Of a stretch of 64,000 bases of DNA, positions 28,901 to 38,194 are shown piece after piece (the stretch's first letter is position 1; every line of letters begins with the position of its first letter). The notes under the pieces were generated by a model. It worked only from the letters and a program-made list of their open reading frames with translations, was not told where the DNA came from and did not search any database. The translations under genes and the position numbers were made by a program. The DNA comes from Nemopilema nomurai (taxonomy: Eukaryota > Cnidaria > Scyphozoa > Rhizostomeae > Rhizostomatidae), in the NCBI GenBank assembly GCA_003864495.1, contig ML133379.1:582979-646978 (forward strand), in the 5' to 3' direction.

Positions 28901-31900
28901 TAACGACTACCGTATACAATTAGGGGTGCATGAAATACAGTGATTACCTTTGCACCCCTTACTGTGTACGGAGCTCTATGAATACCTCTAAAATTTATTT
29001 ATTATGTTTTCTTTTCTTGGAAACTGAATAAAATATATCGTTCTCATTGTATCGATGGAATGGGTTTTTGTCACTACAAAATGGTTTGCTAGACCATTTT
29101 GCCAGATAGACTAGCTAGCAATCTCTTGTTGGAATTTTGCCCTATATTTGCTCAGAATGCGGACTGAAACTAGACTTCAGGGGCAAATCCCATGCACATT
29201 AGTGTAGTTGTCTGGGTTTTCTTGCCAGGTGACCACACCTTATGGCTCCACGTCCTAGCTTACTAGAGTTTGATGTTCCTACGCCCTCGGGAAGTTAAAC
29301 AAATTAAGGCTCGTTGTAAGCAGTGTCCTTCATACATCTCTAGGAATGACTTTCCCACAAATTCAACAATTAACATAAATGCATTTCGCTGTCTCTAGCT
29401 GAAGCGGAATCGTGAATATTGATTCAAAACATTGCGAACATTGATGTAGTACAGGGAGATCAGTGTTGAATTCTGATATTTAGGTACTGATCTAATAATT
29501 TGGCCTTCAACAAACTTGTGACATCGTTTGTTTCCCTTGAAATACTGGATGTGAAATGACTCGCAGAACTTTAACGTTTTTCGTCCTTGCTTTTTATAAT
29601 TGTTCCTTGAAGTCTCACAAACCAAGTTAATGTTGTTGTATTGTCAATCACATTGCATCTAATTTGCTGCGAGAAATACACTTTTAAAATAATTTCTGAT
29701 TGGAAATATTGAGAATAAAGGTTTCCAGGAACATTTGCTTTGGTTCATTAAAATTTTCTCACTTAAATGGCTGAATGAGGCATGAATGGTAGCAGTGAAA
29801 CCTAAGCCAATGAACTTTTACAACTAAGGAGGTTTAGAAGTTATTCTCTTACCATCCTGCGACGAAATTTCGAAGTTCCTTCTCTGTCTGTCGGGTTTCA
29901 ATCGTTCAGGGTACCTTTCCGAAACACACCGGCTCAGGCATGGCTGATAGCATCCCTTGATCGCGCATTGCTTCCCGAAGCTGCCTGCACACCTGGGCCC
30001 ACGGCAGTCGAGGCTTCTTCTCCGTTCGATCGGCTTCTCTCCGTTCGTCCTTCCACTCAATATATTCTCGATCGAAAAGCTCAGGCTGGCTGGCTTCTTT
30101 TCCATGTCTGTTTGCCACAGTAAAGGGCGCTGAACACTCGCTCCCGATCCCAAGTTTCACGCGTCCTCCTGCGATGCAGCCCTCCGATCAACCGCCCAAT
30201 CTCACAGACTTTGTTTATATATTAGTCCACTTTTCTTTTGTGTGATGGTTTTAAAATATCAAATACAATTAATATGGATATTGTACCTCCCTAAGCTCTG
30301 TTATTGCATCGGTCCATCCGAATTAACATTATTGCATAATTAGCTATTGAGGCCAAACTTCATACGATTATGCACTTTTTCATTAACAGTCGTGTCAATC
30401 AAGCGTCGCGCACCAACTCCAATCTCGGCCCATTTGAAACCGTTGCAATGCAAGAGTGACATTTCTGGTGAAAGGAAGGAAACCATGACAATGCCTAACT
30501 TTGTCAGGTGTGATGTTTGCCCTCCCTCTCTCGATGAGCTCCTACTTCAAGTGAATACAGTAGGCGTAACTTAGAACAATTAGAGTCAAGTGAGGCCGGT
30601 AATATCTATGTTGCCTTGAAGGGATTTCAAATTTCTCAAATTACCCACCATAGTTGCAATTGGATCGTGCGCTCCGAATACTGTCTCATGGGTTTTGATT
30701 GACGCCCCGGGTAAAGTTCTGTTGGCTTTCTGTCCGAACGTGAATTTTCCGGACAATGATTGTCACTTGCCATTGAACAATACCAATGAACAGCAGATTT
30801 TCAATATATCCATAATGTTCCAAGATTGGTCGGTTTCTTAAACGGATGACTTTATTCTTAATCGTGCCAAGAAAATGTAAAGAACACTAATTTTATATTG
30901 AGTTTGTTTGCAACATTAGTAAGCATGACGTCACAAAATACTACATATTATTAAGATCTTTCGAATGCCTAAACATGAAGAAGTACTGAGTAACTGTGAT
31001 TAAATGTTAAGTGAATTATGAAATATACCATAATACTAACCATCATTAAAATGATGACAATAATCATCATCATCATTATCGGAAGGTCGGACTATTTCGG
31101 ACGGGATGACAGCTGACCCTTCGGTGTCATTTGTCCTTCGCCCCAACCTGACTCAACTGCGTCGTTTCTCCGCAGCAAAAACAGTGGAATATAAATGCAC
31201 AACAAAGTAAATGTCTGACAGTTTATAAAAATATGGTATAATTTGGTAGAGATAGACAATAAAATGCTGTGTTGTGTGGTTTGACGTGAGGAAGATTAAG
31301 AGTAATTTTTTTATGTAGAACGGTGTTAAATTATATAATGAAGTGTAATACTAAATAATACCACCCCTGATAATATAACAACTACTTGATATTATAAAGT
31401 TAATCAATCAAATACCTATGTAAATCAACGGTTGCAAAGAAAAATTCAGTTTAGAGAAGTATTGTTTTAGATAGAATAATAAATGTGCGACAAAGTAAGA
31501 AAACACATCATGTTTCTATATAAAGGAATTTAAATATTAACACAACAGGATATATGCAATGCGTATTTATCTTTGCTCTTAACTCTTGTGACCCGTTTCT
31601 CGTGGCGTCTTTTCCGAACCTTTCTGACGTTTCCTTGTTGTAAACTTGGCAGGCACGAGTCCATTGTTATCGATTGTCTCTTGTATGACTCAAAATTCTT
31701 CTCTAACCCACTTTTTGACTTTAGCGTTATGTCCAACCTTTTTCGTGACTTAGTCTAACTGTCATATGAGCCAAGTGGCGGCGATGACTGGTCCGTTATA
31801 GCCTTCACTTTAATACTATCACTGAACTTTTCATGGATTTTCTATTTGTCAAAAGCAAATTGCTAACAAATAGATGTCTTCCATGCGCTAGAATTAGTAT

Positions 31901-34900
31901 TTTTTAGCGAATGAATGTATAAAGATAATCGAAGAATTTTCATGTTAACGTTCACAGATTAACCTACTATCATCAACTTTTTTGTGTAAACATGCCGTCA
32001 TCAGCCTTGTTTATTTGATTTCAAATTCAAGATAAAATCATATTGGCTTTATACCGAGCTTATCACTCTTAACAGTTCTAAAATCATACATTCTGCATCT
32101 AGAATTACAACTTTGGAAACCAGATTCATAGCTATTTCTTTAGTGTATTATTCTTCGAGAATTATCGTTATGTGGATTTATGAACTATAATGGCTCTGCA
32201 GTTCCTAAAAACTCCTGGGAACTTCCCCATAACGTGATACGCCGCAATCAATCATATTATTTTCATTGTCTTGAAGAACGAGAGGGACAGGGCATTGAGA
32301 AAATTAGGTGGAGTGTTCACACGCAATCCCCCGGTTCTCTCAGCTTCTACAGAAAGTTATCTAAGAGCAATGCTGCTTTGGTATGGTCAGAGTTAAGGGC
32401 AATGCTGGCGAAATGCTAAGCATTTGCGGAAAAGAAAATCACTTTCAATATTGCTAATGCCTTTGATTTAATGTTGGAAAATAGATGCTAAACAATGGGC
32501 TTTTAACAATGACGAGGTGGAAAAATTTCCTGCGATCTAATTGGCTAATTGAAGTTGTTGCTGCGGATGTTGACTAGGGAAAGTAGTCCTACTTCTCGCG
32601 GACCTTCTAAAGACAAAAAAGGCAACAAAACAGAGTAAAGGCGAGATGGCTGAATCTTCTGCCGCCTGCTTTCTCTTTCCTCGATCCTCTTTCATTTTGA
32701 AAATCATCGCTGCTTTCCAGAATCCCTGCCTATGATGGTTTTACTCCCACACATGATTTCTGAATGTGGCGGCTTCGTTGAGTGCCTATATCGACCAGGG
32801 TTGCCACCTTTCAGGCTTTGTCCACGTGCTACCAGATTCGAAGCATTTCTTGTCAAGTACTGGCGATCCTTACTCTGAAATAGGATCACATTATGAAAAA
32901 TATATCGAACGGTTATTTAGCCGCCCGTCTGTTTTATTTTTAAAGAACGTAAAAAGCTGTAGCCTAGTTGTTATTGGACATGATTGTCGGAATAAATAAT
33001 TATTTGCTAAGCACATTGCCATATCATCTTTTACAAATAAAACAATATCAAAATAATATCATCTGTTCTTTGGTTGATTTTCTTCAAGTGGGTTAAGTAG
33101 CTTTTAAAATTGATTTTGAGTTCTTGTTTTGTTTCAGGGCATCAGACCTGCACCGGGTTACCCGAGCCAACCTGATCACATGGAAAAGTCTACCATGTGG
33201 ACTCTAATGAATACTGAACGAGAAACCGGTATTGAGTTGACTGAGAGCCTCGCAATGAAACCTGCTGCCTCTGTATCAGGTCTCTACTTTGCACATCCAA
33301 AATCTCACTACTTTTCTACGGGAAAGATTTGCAGAGATCAGGTAATCGCTATTTATTTTCACATCTTCATTTGGGCCCATTTTGCCTCATCTTCGCGTTG
33401 TTGCGACTTTCACGCTGTTGCATCGTCTTAACGTCTTTCATTGTGTGAAGATTTGCTCATAATTTGTGATACCTTAATCTCTTCTTTATCGTAATCTTCT
33501 GGAACGCATGGCAGGTCTAACTGGTACACACTGCCCTCGAGTCAATACTCTGCGACTGCCTCAAAGTTCTTCAAAGTTCCTTATTCGAACTCTGCTTCTT
33601 CTTCTTACTTGTAAGCCTTGCTTTCCCTTGAACAAAATCACTCCTCTTAACCTTGCTCCTCTAAACCTTGCTCCTCTAAACCTTGCTCCTCTAAACCTTG
33701 CTCCTCTAAACCTTCCTCCTCTAAACCTTACTCCTCCAAACCTTGCTCCTCTAAACCTTGCTCCTCTAAACCTTGCTCCTCTAAACCTTGCTCCTCTAAA
33801 CCTTGCTCCTCTAAACCTTGCTCCTCTAAACCTTGCTCCTCTAAACCTTGCTCCTCTAAACCTTGCCCTCTAAACCTTGCCCCTCTAAACCTTGCCCCTC
33901 TAAACCTTGCTCCTCTAAACCTTGCTCCTCTAAACCTTGCCCCTCTAAACCTTGCCCCTCTAAACCTTGCTCCTCTAAACCTTACTCCTCTAAACCTTGC
34001 CCCTCTAAACCTTGCTCCTCTAAACCTTGCTCCTCTAAACCTTGCTCCTCTAAACCTTGCTCCTCTAAACCTTGCCCCTCTAAACCTTGCCCTCTAAACC
34101 TTGCCCTCTAAACCTTGCTCCTCTAAACCTTGCTCCTCTAAACCTTGCTCCTCTAAACCTTGCTCCTCTAAACCTTGCTCCTCTAAACCTTGCTCCTCTA
34201 AACCTTGCTCCTCTAAACCTTGCCCCTCTAAACCTTGCCCTCTAAACCTTGCCCCTCTAAACCTTGCTCCTCTAAACCTTGCTCCTCTAAACCTTGCTCC
34301 TCTAAACCTTGCTCCTCTAAACCTTGCTCCTCTAAACCTTGCTCCTCTAAACCTTGCCCCTCTAAACCTTGCTCCTCTAAACCTTGCTCCTCTAAACCTT
34401 GCTCCTCTAAACCTTACTCCTCCAAACCTTGCTCCTCTAAACCCTGCTCCTCTAAACCTTGCTCCTCTAAACCTTACTCCTCCAAACCTTGCTCCTCTAA
34501 ACCCTGCTCCTCTCAACCTTGCTCCTCTAAACCTTACTCCTCCAAACCTTGTTCCTCTAATCCCTGCTCCTCTTATACCTGGCCTTAAACTTGGTTTTCT
34601 CTTCTTGGCGTTGTATTACTTTCTGTTGCTACGTCTTAGCTCTGTCTCGTTTGACAGTAGAGGAATTTCTCACATATGCAAAGGTGCTGAAGGTCTTTTT
34701 ACTGAATGTTTCCATTTGCTGTGGTGACACTTCGTGTTCTGCAAGGACATGTTGTAAGGAACATAGAAGCATAGCATTCTTAGGCCCTTCTCTATACTCA
34801 GTTGCAGGATTCATTATCATTTCAAACCGCTCTACTTGCGAAACCAGTTTCACTTCTTTTACTGATAATGAAATTTACATGAGAACTTCATTTCGAAATA

Positions 34901-36789
34901 GCCTCGTATCTGCGGCAAGTTATCTGTGTTGCGCATCAATTGATGCAGTTGGTCGTTCGTGGTGTCCCCGTTCTGTCAAACACAGCTCCTGGCATTTACG
35001 TCAGACGTCAACCTTGTGATTTTGGAAGCCCTTTCGCCTGATCAAACGACGAATAGATATAATTTAAAGCAGCTATTCAAGATTTCCTTTTCCTATTTTG
35101 AAATGCGATGAATGTTTCTGCAATATCTGGAAAGATTCCACGAAACGCTTGCTGTTGTTGCAACTTACCTTTGTTGTTGTTGTTGTTGTTGTTGTTGCAA
35201 AAAGAGCTGTTGTTAAAACACTTTTGAAGAAGTATTTAGAGAGTTGCGGAACCCTCCTTCCATCTGTTTACTGCTTTACTCGTTTCCTTGTTCTCCTTAG
35301 TATGAAAAAACTTCTTAATATGTAATTAGATTGTACACGAACCCTTTGGTTTGCAAAAACATGGTCCCGCTGTTCCGAGTTATTCTAAGGTTTTAATTGC
35401 CAATTTCTAGCAACTGGACCAAACTTCTTGAATTTTTGCTCTCTCAAATTTCTGTGGACTCTTAAATTTGTTATATATATACTGTATTTCTCATATGGGA
35501 AAACTAGTTTCCTAGTGAATTGAATGCCACGTGAAACTACAGGCTGACTTATTGCTTTCGAAATTTCAGCACAAAATTACACCTCAAACAGCTCAATACG
35601 GTGAAAGGGAAGGTTGTTAGTTCGTTAGTAATTAGAATGATTGCATCTTTCGTACCTCACCATGCCATGTCTGATATTTCAAGTCTCTTGATTCGGAAAC
35701 ATAATTAGGCTAACGATTTGCACTCTTTTGTGTCATGCACCGTGTTCATCTCTTACGTTCTATTGTTCTTTCGACCTTGATCAAGTATTTCATTCCCCAA
35801 GAACCCTCACAAATATCCCATAGTTTCCGCTTCTTTGAAAATAGCCTAGCAAGCAAGCATATTGAGATATTTTCTTATTTTGGTAATTTGCCTGTGCTCC
35901 AGACCGATTCTTCTCCTGCATTTACCTTGAAAGCGCTTGTTATCCAGACCAGCCCTAGCCGGTGGCTTCATATCGCCCACCTCACCTGTGGCTTCCATTT
36001 GCCATATGCTGGTGTTCGTTCCATTGCAACGTCATTCAATAATACGCCTCTCTTCTTTTGATTCTTCGAATGAATACATTTACACATACATAAATACATT
36101 CAAATCACCATTGGTTGAGACAAAAGATGAGGCAGAAGATGCATGCGACAAAACTATTTCTTCGTTAGTTCGTATGCTAGTGCGATTCATTGTATCGTTC
36201 AAGATTCTTCAAGATGTATTATGTGTTAGATGTATACGGCTTGTTTTTTATGTGTCTAAGGCTTGATGTTTATAAAAGTGAAAGATTTTGACAAAACCTG
36301 TTGCTGATTGCAATAGCGATGCATCCCGTTCCCCCCTGCTTCCACCTGTGCTTCCTTCCTCCCTGTGCTTCCTCCCTCTCTGAGCTTCCTCCCTCCCTGA
36401 GCCCCCTCCCTCCCTGAGCTTCCTCCCTCCCTCCCTGCGCTCCCTCCTTCCCTGCGCTTCCTTTCTGGTACCCTACACCCAGATAAAACCCGTGCGTCCT
36501 GAGACTCAATTGTCAGTGCGTTGGCTGCACTTTCAACTCCCGCTTTGACTGAGTTTGAAAAGGAGAGCAAATGATTTGCATGTTTCTTGAATATTGCTTT
36601 TCAATATTTCCATGCTTTTCAGCCCTTTTCGATTGCATTCGTGTGCCTATTTCTGGTAAACAGTTCTCGCCAACTAACTATTCTTGTTCCTGTTAGGTTG
36701 AAGATTATGCGAAGCGGAAAGACCTTTCCGTAGCTGAGATCGAAAAATGGCTGTCCCCTGTTCTAGCTTACGAACACGATCAGGCTTGA
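51..36789 (+). CDS. MTR: Methionine synthase (cobalamin-dependent), 3' three quarters of the gene, 24 exons
   Basis: The enzyme transfers the methyl group of 5-methyltetrahydrofolate to homocysteine through cobalamin, in the cytosol. Exons I could place, with consistent phases: 51-130, 469-581, 1292-1432, 2587-2772, 3513-3692, 3943-4059, 4768-4908, 5237-5326, 6101-6199, 6754-6807, 7100-7219, 7401-7501, 8155-8222, 9431-9551, 10260-10341, 10508-10606, 10753-10825, 11299-11454, 11819-12003, 17182-17315, 18175-18241, 19139-19240, 33138-33341, 36697-36789. They sum to about 934 residues ending at a TGA at 36787-36789. Animal MTR is about 1,265 residues, so about 330 N-terminal residues (homocysteine domain) lie left of the window. 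Visible motifs are [14 protein letters not shown] (pterin domain), GDVHDIGKN (cobalamin ligand), LIGGATTS, and [12 protein letters not shown] (AdoMet activation domain). Identification is from family knowledge of the protein; exon edges are read from GT/AG sites plus phase. Confidence 0.95.
836..1290 (+). repeat. 36-bp minisatellite with embedded partial copies of the next MTR exon
   Basis: Units built around GATTGTTAGTCAGGCGCAAG (36-bp period) occur three times at about 861-970 and three times at about 1075-1180, followed by shorter ATTGTTGATTTTG-type units. Each block is preceded by a fragment of the MTR exon start: 1021-1061 copies TTTTAG plus the first 35 exon bases, and about 832-855 keeps a shorter remnant. 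The true exon begins at 1292. Confidence 0.9.
1960..2031 (+). tRNA. tRNA-Pro (anticodon TGG)
   Basis: A 72-nt cloverleaf can be drawn. The acceptor arm GGCTCAG pairs with CTGAGCC (2024-2030). The D arm carries the A-box. The anticodon arm is CTCGC-TTTGGGT-GCGAG with anticodon TGG. The T arm carries the B-box GGTTCGATTCC. A TTTTT pol III terminator follows at 2033-2037. There is no intron. It lies on the sense strand inside the MTR intron 1433-2586. Confidence 0.95.
3030..3190 (+). other. Coding-like stretch in an MTR intron, unrecognised
   Basis: An open frame here has charged, protein-like composition ([39 protein letters not shown]) but matches nothing expected in MTR between the exons at 2587 and 3513. 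It may be a decayed piece of another gene or chance. A short minisatellite follows it. Confidence 0.25.
3311..3436 (+). repeat. 14-bp minisatellite
   Basis: Eight tandem units of GCAGTCATTTGCGT (variants with TTA for TCA) run from 3311 to 3422, plus one degenerate unit to 3436, in the MTR intron 2773-3512. Confidence 0.9.
5237..10341 (+). CDS. MTR: MTR exons for the cobalamin cap and cobalamin-binding domain (duplication copy 1)
   Basis: Exons 5237-5326, 6101-6199, 6754-6807, 7100-7219, 7401-7501, 8155-8222, 9431-9551 and 10260-10341. They encode the helical cap ([44 protein letters not shown]) and the Rossmann-like cobalamin domain. The exon at 7401-7501 carries GDVHDIGKN, whose His is the lower axial ligand of cobalamin in this family; [13 protein letters not shown] and LIGGATTS follow. 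Exons from 7450 onward have a near-identical second copy downstream; only this copy has a complete His-ligand exon with a splice acceptor. The intron at 7502-8154 has a 12-bp minisatellite and the intron at 8223-9430 has a four-unit 104-bp array. Confidence 0.93.
7624..7975 (+). repeat. 12-bp minisatellite (copy 1)
   Basis: About 29 units of the type GTTGTGAATTGC / GTTTTGTATTGC in the MTR intron 7502-8154. Because the period is a multiple of three it stays open in several frames on both strands; these are not genes. Confidence 0.92.
8671..9086 (+). repeat. 104-bp tandem repeat, four units
   Basis: Units begin ATCGTTTGCAAAATAAG at 8671, 8775, 8879 and 8983 with essentially no divergence, then a partial ATCGTTTC at 9087. 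It lies in the MTR intron 8223-9430. Confidence 0.95.
10508..12003 (+). CDS. MTR: MTR exons entering the AdoMet activation domain (duplication copy 1)
   Basis: Exons 10508-10606, 10753-10825, 11299-11454 and 11819-12003. They encode an acidic stretch ([22 protein letters not shown]) — here shortened: key run [14 protein letters not shown] — then [33 protein letters not shown] and the conserved [16 protein letters not shown]. The last exon ends in phase 0 at CAG|GTAGGA and joins in frame with the exon at 17182. In the second exon copy 1 reads DRKYV, closer to the usual family sequence than DRNTV in copy 2. Confidence 0.92.
12466..16576 (+). CDS. MTR: Second copy of MTR cobalamin/activation exons (internal tandem duplication, copy 2)
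   Basis: Near-identical copies of eight exons: a truncated 12466-12517, then 13038-13105, 14004-14124, 14833-14914, 15081-15179, 15326-15398, 15872-16027 and 16392-16576. The first has lost its 5' half and acceptor, and the cobalamin-ligand His codon is replaced at the junction by AAC (Asn) before GACATTGGG. The other seven keep splice sites and open frames. Coding differences I see from copy 1 are one silent change (cat/cac, His) in the second full exon, and K-Y to N-T plus K to E in the exon at 15326. By phase, copy-2 exons can replace copy-1 exons after 7501 but cannot be added after 12003. Whether they are used is not visible from sequence. Confidence 0.85.
12650..12856 (+). repeat. 12-bp minisatellite (copy 2, shorter)
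   Basis: Counterpart of the array at 7624-7975, about 130 bp shorter and with a different order of unit variants. Confidence 0.9.
13554..13657 (+). repeat. Single 104-bp unit in duplication copy 2
   Basis: The same 104-bp unit that is repeated four times at 8671-9086 occurs only once here, with the same flanks. Confidence 0.9.
17182..19240 (+). CDS. MTR: MTR exons in the activation domain, after the duplication
   Basis: Exons 17182-17315, 18175-18241 and 19139-19240 are single-copy. They encode [56 protein letters not shown] and [17 protein letters not shown], matching the activation domain of methionine synthases. Phases (2, 0, 0 at the ends) link them to 12003 or 16576 upstream and to 33138 downstream across a 13.9-kb intron. 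Confidence 0.93.
19241..20046. other. MTR intron, downstream of Vsx
   Basis: No exon seen. A small hairpin (GAATTGCCA ... TGGCAATTC, 19392-19420) is present. It probably includes the Vsx 3' UTR on the minus strand, but I see no clear polyadenylation signal. Confidence 0.5.
20047..30105 (-). CDS. Vsx: Visual system homeobox (Vsx/Chx10-type) transcription factor, three exons
   Basis: Minus-strand exons 29853-30105, 22789-22997 and 20047-20328 join in phase (1, 0) into 247 residues. Exon 1 starts at the ATG at 30105, the first after an in-frame TGA, and encodes [20 protein letters not shown], with the eh1 repressor motif FSIENIL at residues 10-16. The homeodomain spans about 109-168 ([19 protein letters not shown], then [18 protein letters not shown]), with Gln50 and the PRD-class intron between residues 46 and 47. 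[15 protein letters not shown] follows, the start of the CVC domain diagnostic of Vsx. The remaining 50 or so residues are basic and unrecognised, shorter than in vertebrate VSX2. It is a nuclear DNA-binding factor. The whole gene is nested antisense in one MTR intron. Orthology is inferred from homeodomain plus CVC. Confidence 0.92.
20329..22788 (-). other. Vsx intron 2 (also MTR intron)
   Basis: 2.46 kb between homeodomain exons, AT-rich. No further exon, RNA gene or clear repeat recognised. Confidence 0.6.
22998..29852 (-). other. Vsx intron 1 (also MTR intron)
   Basis: 6.9 kb without a supported exon on either strand. Short open frames here have no recognisable domain. A 62-bp foldback lies at 28910-28971. 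Regulatory elements for Vsx may lie here, but none can be named from sequence. Confidence 0.55.
28910..28971. repeat. 62-bp imperfect inverted repeat
   Basis: Arms CCGTATACAATTAGGGGTGC and, reading back on the other strand, CCGTACACAGTAAGGGGTGC match at 17 of 20 bases around a loop of about 20 bases. Could be a tiny foldback element or a structured RNA. Confidence 0.6.
30214..30221 (-). promoter_or_regulatory. Candidate TATA box of Vsx
   Basis: TATATAAA read on the minus strand, about 110 bases before the Vsx start codon. A plausible core promoter position; no transcript evidence. Confidence 0.35.
30222..33137. other. MTR intron upstream of Vsx
   Basis: About 2.9 kb of AT-rich sequence without a supported exon. 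Contains a short ATC run near 31060. It would hold the proximal upstream region of Vsx. Confidence 0.5.
33138..36789 (+). CDS. MTR: MTR last two exons (AdoMet-binding site and C-terminus)
   Basis: Exon 33138-33341 starts [14 protein letters not shown], the AdoMet-binding motif of the activation domain, and continues through [19 protein letters not shown] and [16 protein letters not shown]. Exon 36697-36789 encodes [20 protein letters not shown] and ends [12 protein letters not shown]. The intron between them carries a 15-bp minisatellite, a GTT microsatellite and a polypyrimidine tract. I see no canonical AATAAA close behind the stop. The last codons also form the left edge of the protease-containing tandem duplication. 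Confidence 0.94.
33641..34580 (+). repeat. 15-bp minisatellite, about 62 units
   Basis: Units of CCTCTAAACCTTGCT with variants (CCCCT for TCCT, occasional 14-bp units, TTACTCC and TCCAAACC near the end). Long open frames on both strands (PLNLA, SKPCS and RGARF repeats) are products of the 15-bp period. Lies in the last MTR intron. Confidence 0.95.
34581..36330. other. Rest of the last MTR intron
   Basis: No supported exon. Contains a GTT microsatellite at 35171-35197. Confidence 0.5.
35171..35197 (+). repeat. (GTT)9 microsatellite
   Basis: Nine TTG/GTT triplets in a row. Confidence 0.9.
36331..36466 (+). repeat. Polypyrimidine tract with 12-16 bp repeats
   Basis: Repeating CTTCCTCCCTCCCTGAGC-like units; the plus strand is mostly C and T, the minus strand mostly G and A with GGG runs. 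Such tracts can form triplex or G-quadruplex structures (inference). About 230 bp upstream of the last MTR exon. Confidence 0.85.
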
Positions 36790-38141
36790 TTGGATTTGTT
36801 GGGGTTTTAATATTACAACAATATTTTCAAATAATCTAATACTTTTAAAGTTTAGCAAAATTGTAGCTGTATGTATTTACAAGCATCTTGGTTCTAATTT
36901 TAATTCCAAAAATATATTCCAATTTTTAATCAGCCGGACCCTCGCTGTACTTAAACAAACCTGACTCGTAGAAAGTTTGTCAATTTGAACAACTGTCTTC
37001 TTTTTATTTATTTACATGTCCTTTGCAGTTTTCGAGTGTCTTTTATTCCATAGCGTTTTGATTTTAAGCTTTTTTTATATCTAAGCAATTTGAATTACGC
37101 GTTTCAGGAATGAAACATTTCAAATGTTTGATGATAATGTTCCTAGGCAGGAATCTGTTTCCGTTAAATTTGTCATTTTTTATGCAACTTGGTGCCAAAT
37201 TTCTCAAATGGTACGAAATGGAGATATAGCGACACTGCGTAGGCAAGACGTGCTTTTCCAAAGAAAACTTTCTGATCGTGAAAACATCCGGTATCAAGTG
37301 AAAACGAGCTCATGATGCCATGGTAGATTTCTCGAGGTGTAATGCAACAGAATGCAGAATCAGGCAAATTCATGAAAACTTTCTTCTATTACCTTTTTTT
37401 GATAATGAGGCCAATATTTTGTCCTTGTTGTAAAAGTTTAGAGTCTTTAGTCTTAAGGTATGTTCAGAATATTTAAGTTCAGAAGATGTAAAATTATTTC
37501 GCAGCGCATATAACTTTGATTGGCCTGCATATAAAGTATCAACTGTGTATTTGCGTTTAAACTGTTACGTAAGATATTTTCGATGTCAAAATGCAGAACA
37601 AAAGTCTTTTTAGTTCATCTCAACAAGAAGCCCAGTTGGGTTAGTTCTGCCATATGTGAAAATGTATGTTTTAAGAATATTGTTAGCGCTTCTTAGAATT
37701 GAAATCAGAAATTTTTATATCCATTGATGGAATTGATTTTACAATCCTTTCTTACTGTACTGCATAATATAAAGCATTTTATTCATGCTTCATTTCAAAA
37801 TACTCAACAAGTTTTTAGATTTGCTCAGTCAAATGTGTTTGCGTTTGCAATGTTTGTCTTTTTCAGCTAGATATTTAATTGGCACCGCGAAATACGCGCA
37901 ATCGCAAGAGCAAATTAAATAGTTAGATAACTGGAACAACAAGAATGAAATATAGACGCGTTTTCCTCCTCCAGACACACAGCCCGCCATCAACAGCTAC
38001 TCATATTATTTCTCATTTTGTCTGCAAAGTATTTATTTTTTTAAGAGATGCTTTGTCACTGTAGGATTAGGTTGTTATTGGCCGTTTGAGTGACCATTGT
38101 ATGCATGATTAAGGAATATACAGAAAGATTTGCAATAGTCC
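36790..38141. other. MTR 3' flank and upstream region of SP1
   Basis: No gene seen. Repeated at 41607-42955 in front of SP2. Confidence 0.5.
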
Positions 38142-38148
38142 CATAAAA
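38142..38148 (+). promoter_or_regulatory. Candidate TATA-like box of SP1
   Basis: CATAAAA, 47 bases before the start codon, leaving room for a short 5' UTR. The same element lies at 42956-42962 before SP2. Confidence 0.5.
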
Positions 38149-38194
38149 GTGTTATTCGTACCGCCAGATTTCTGATTTCGAATCAGTAGCAAAC

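Noticed and set aside
29906..30160. Alternative minus-strand frame of 84 residues over Vsx exon 1
   Set aside because: It begins at a non-ATG codon and does not link in phase to the homeodomain exon. The other frame carries the eh1 motif and fits the splice sites.
33508..34727. Long open frames (208, 140, 121, 117 residues) on both strands
   Set aside because: All are readings of the 15-bp minisatellite, with no start context, splice support or domain.
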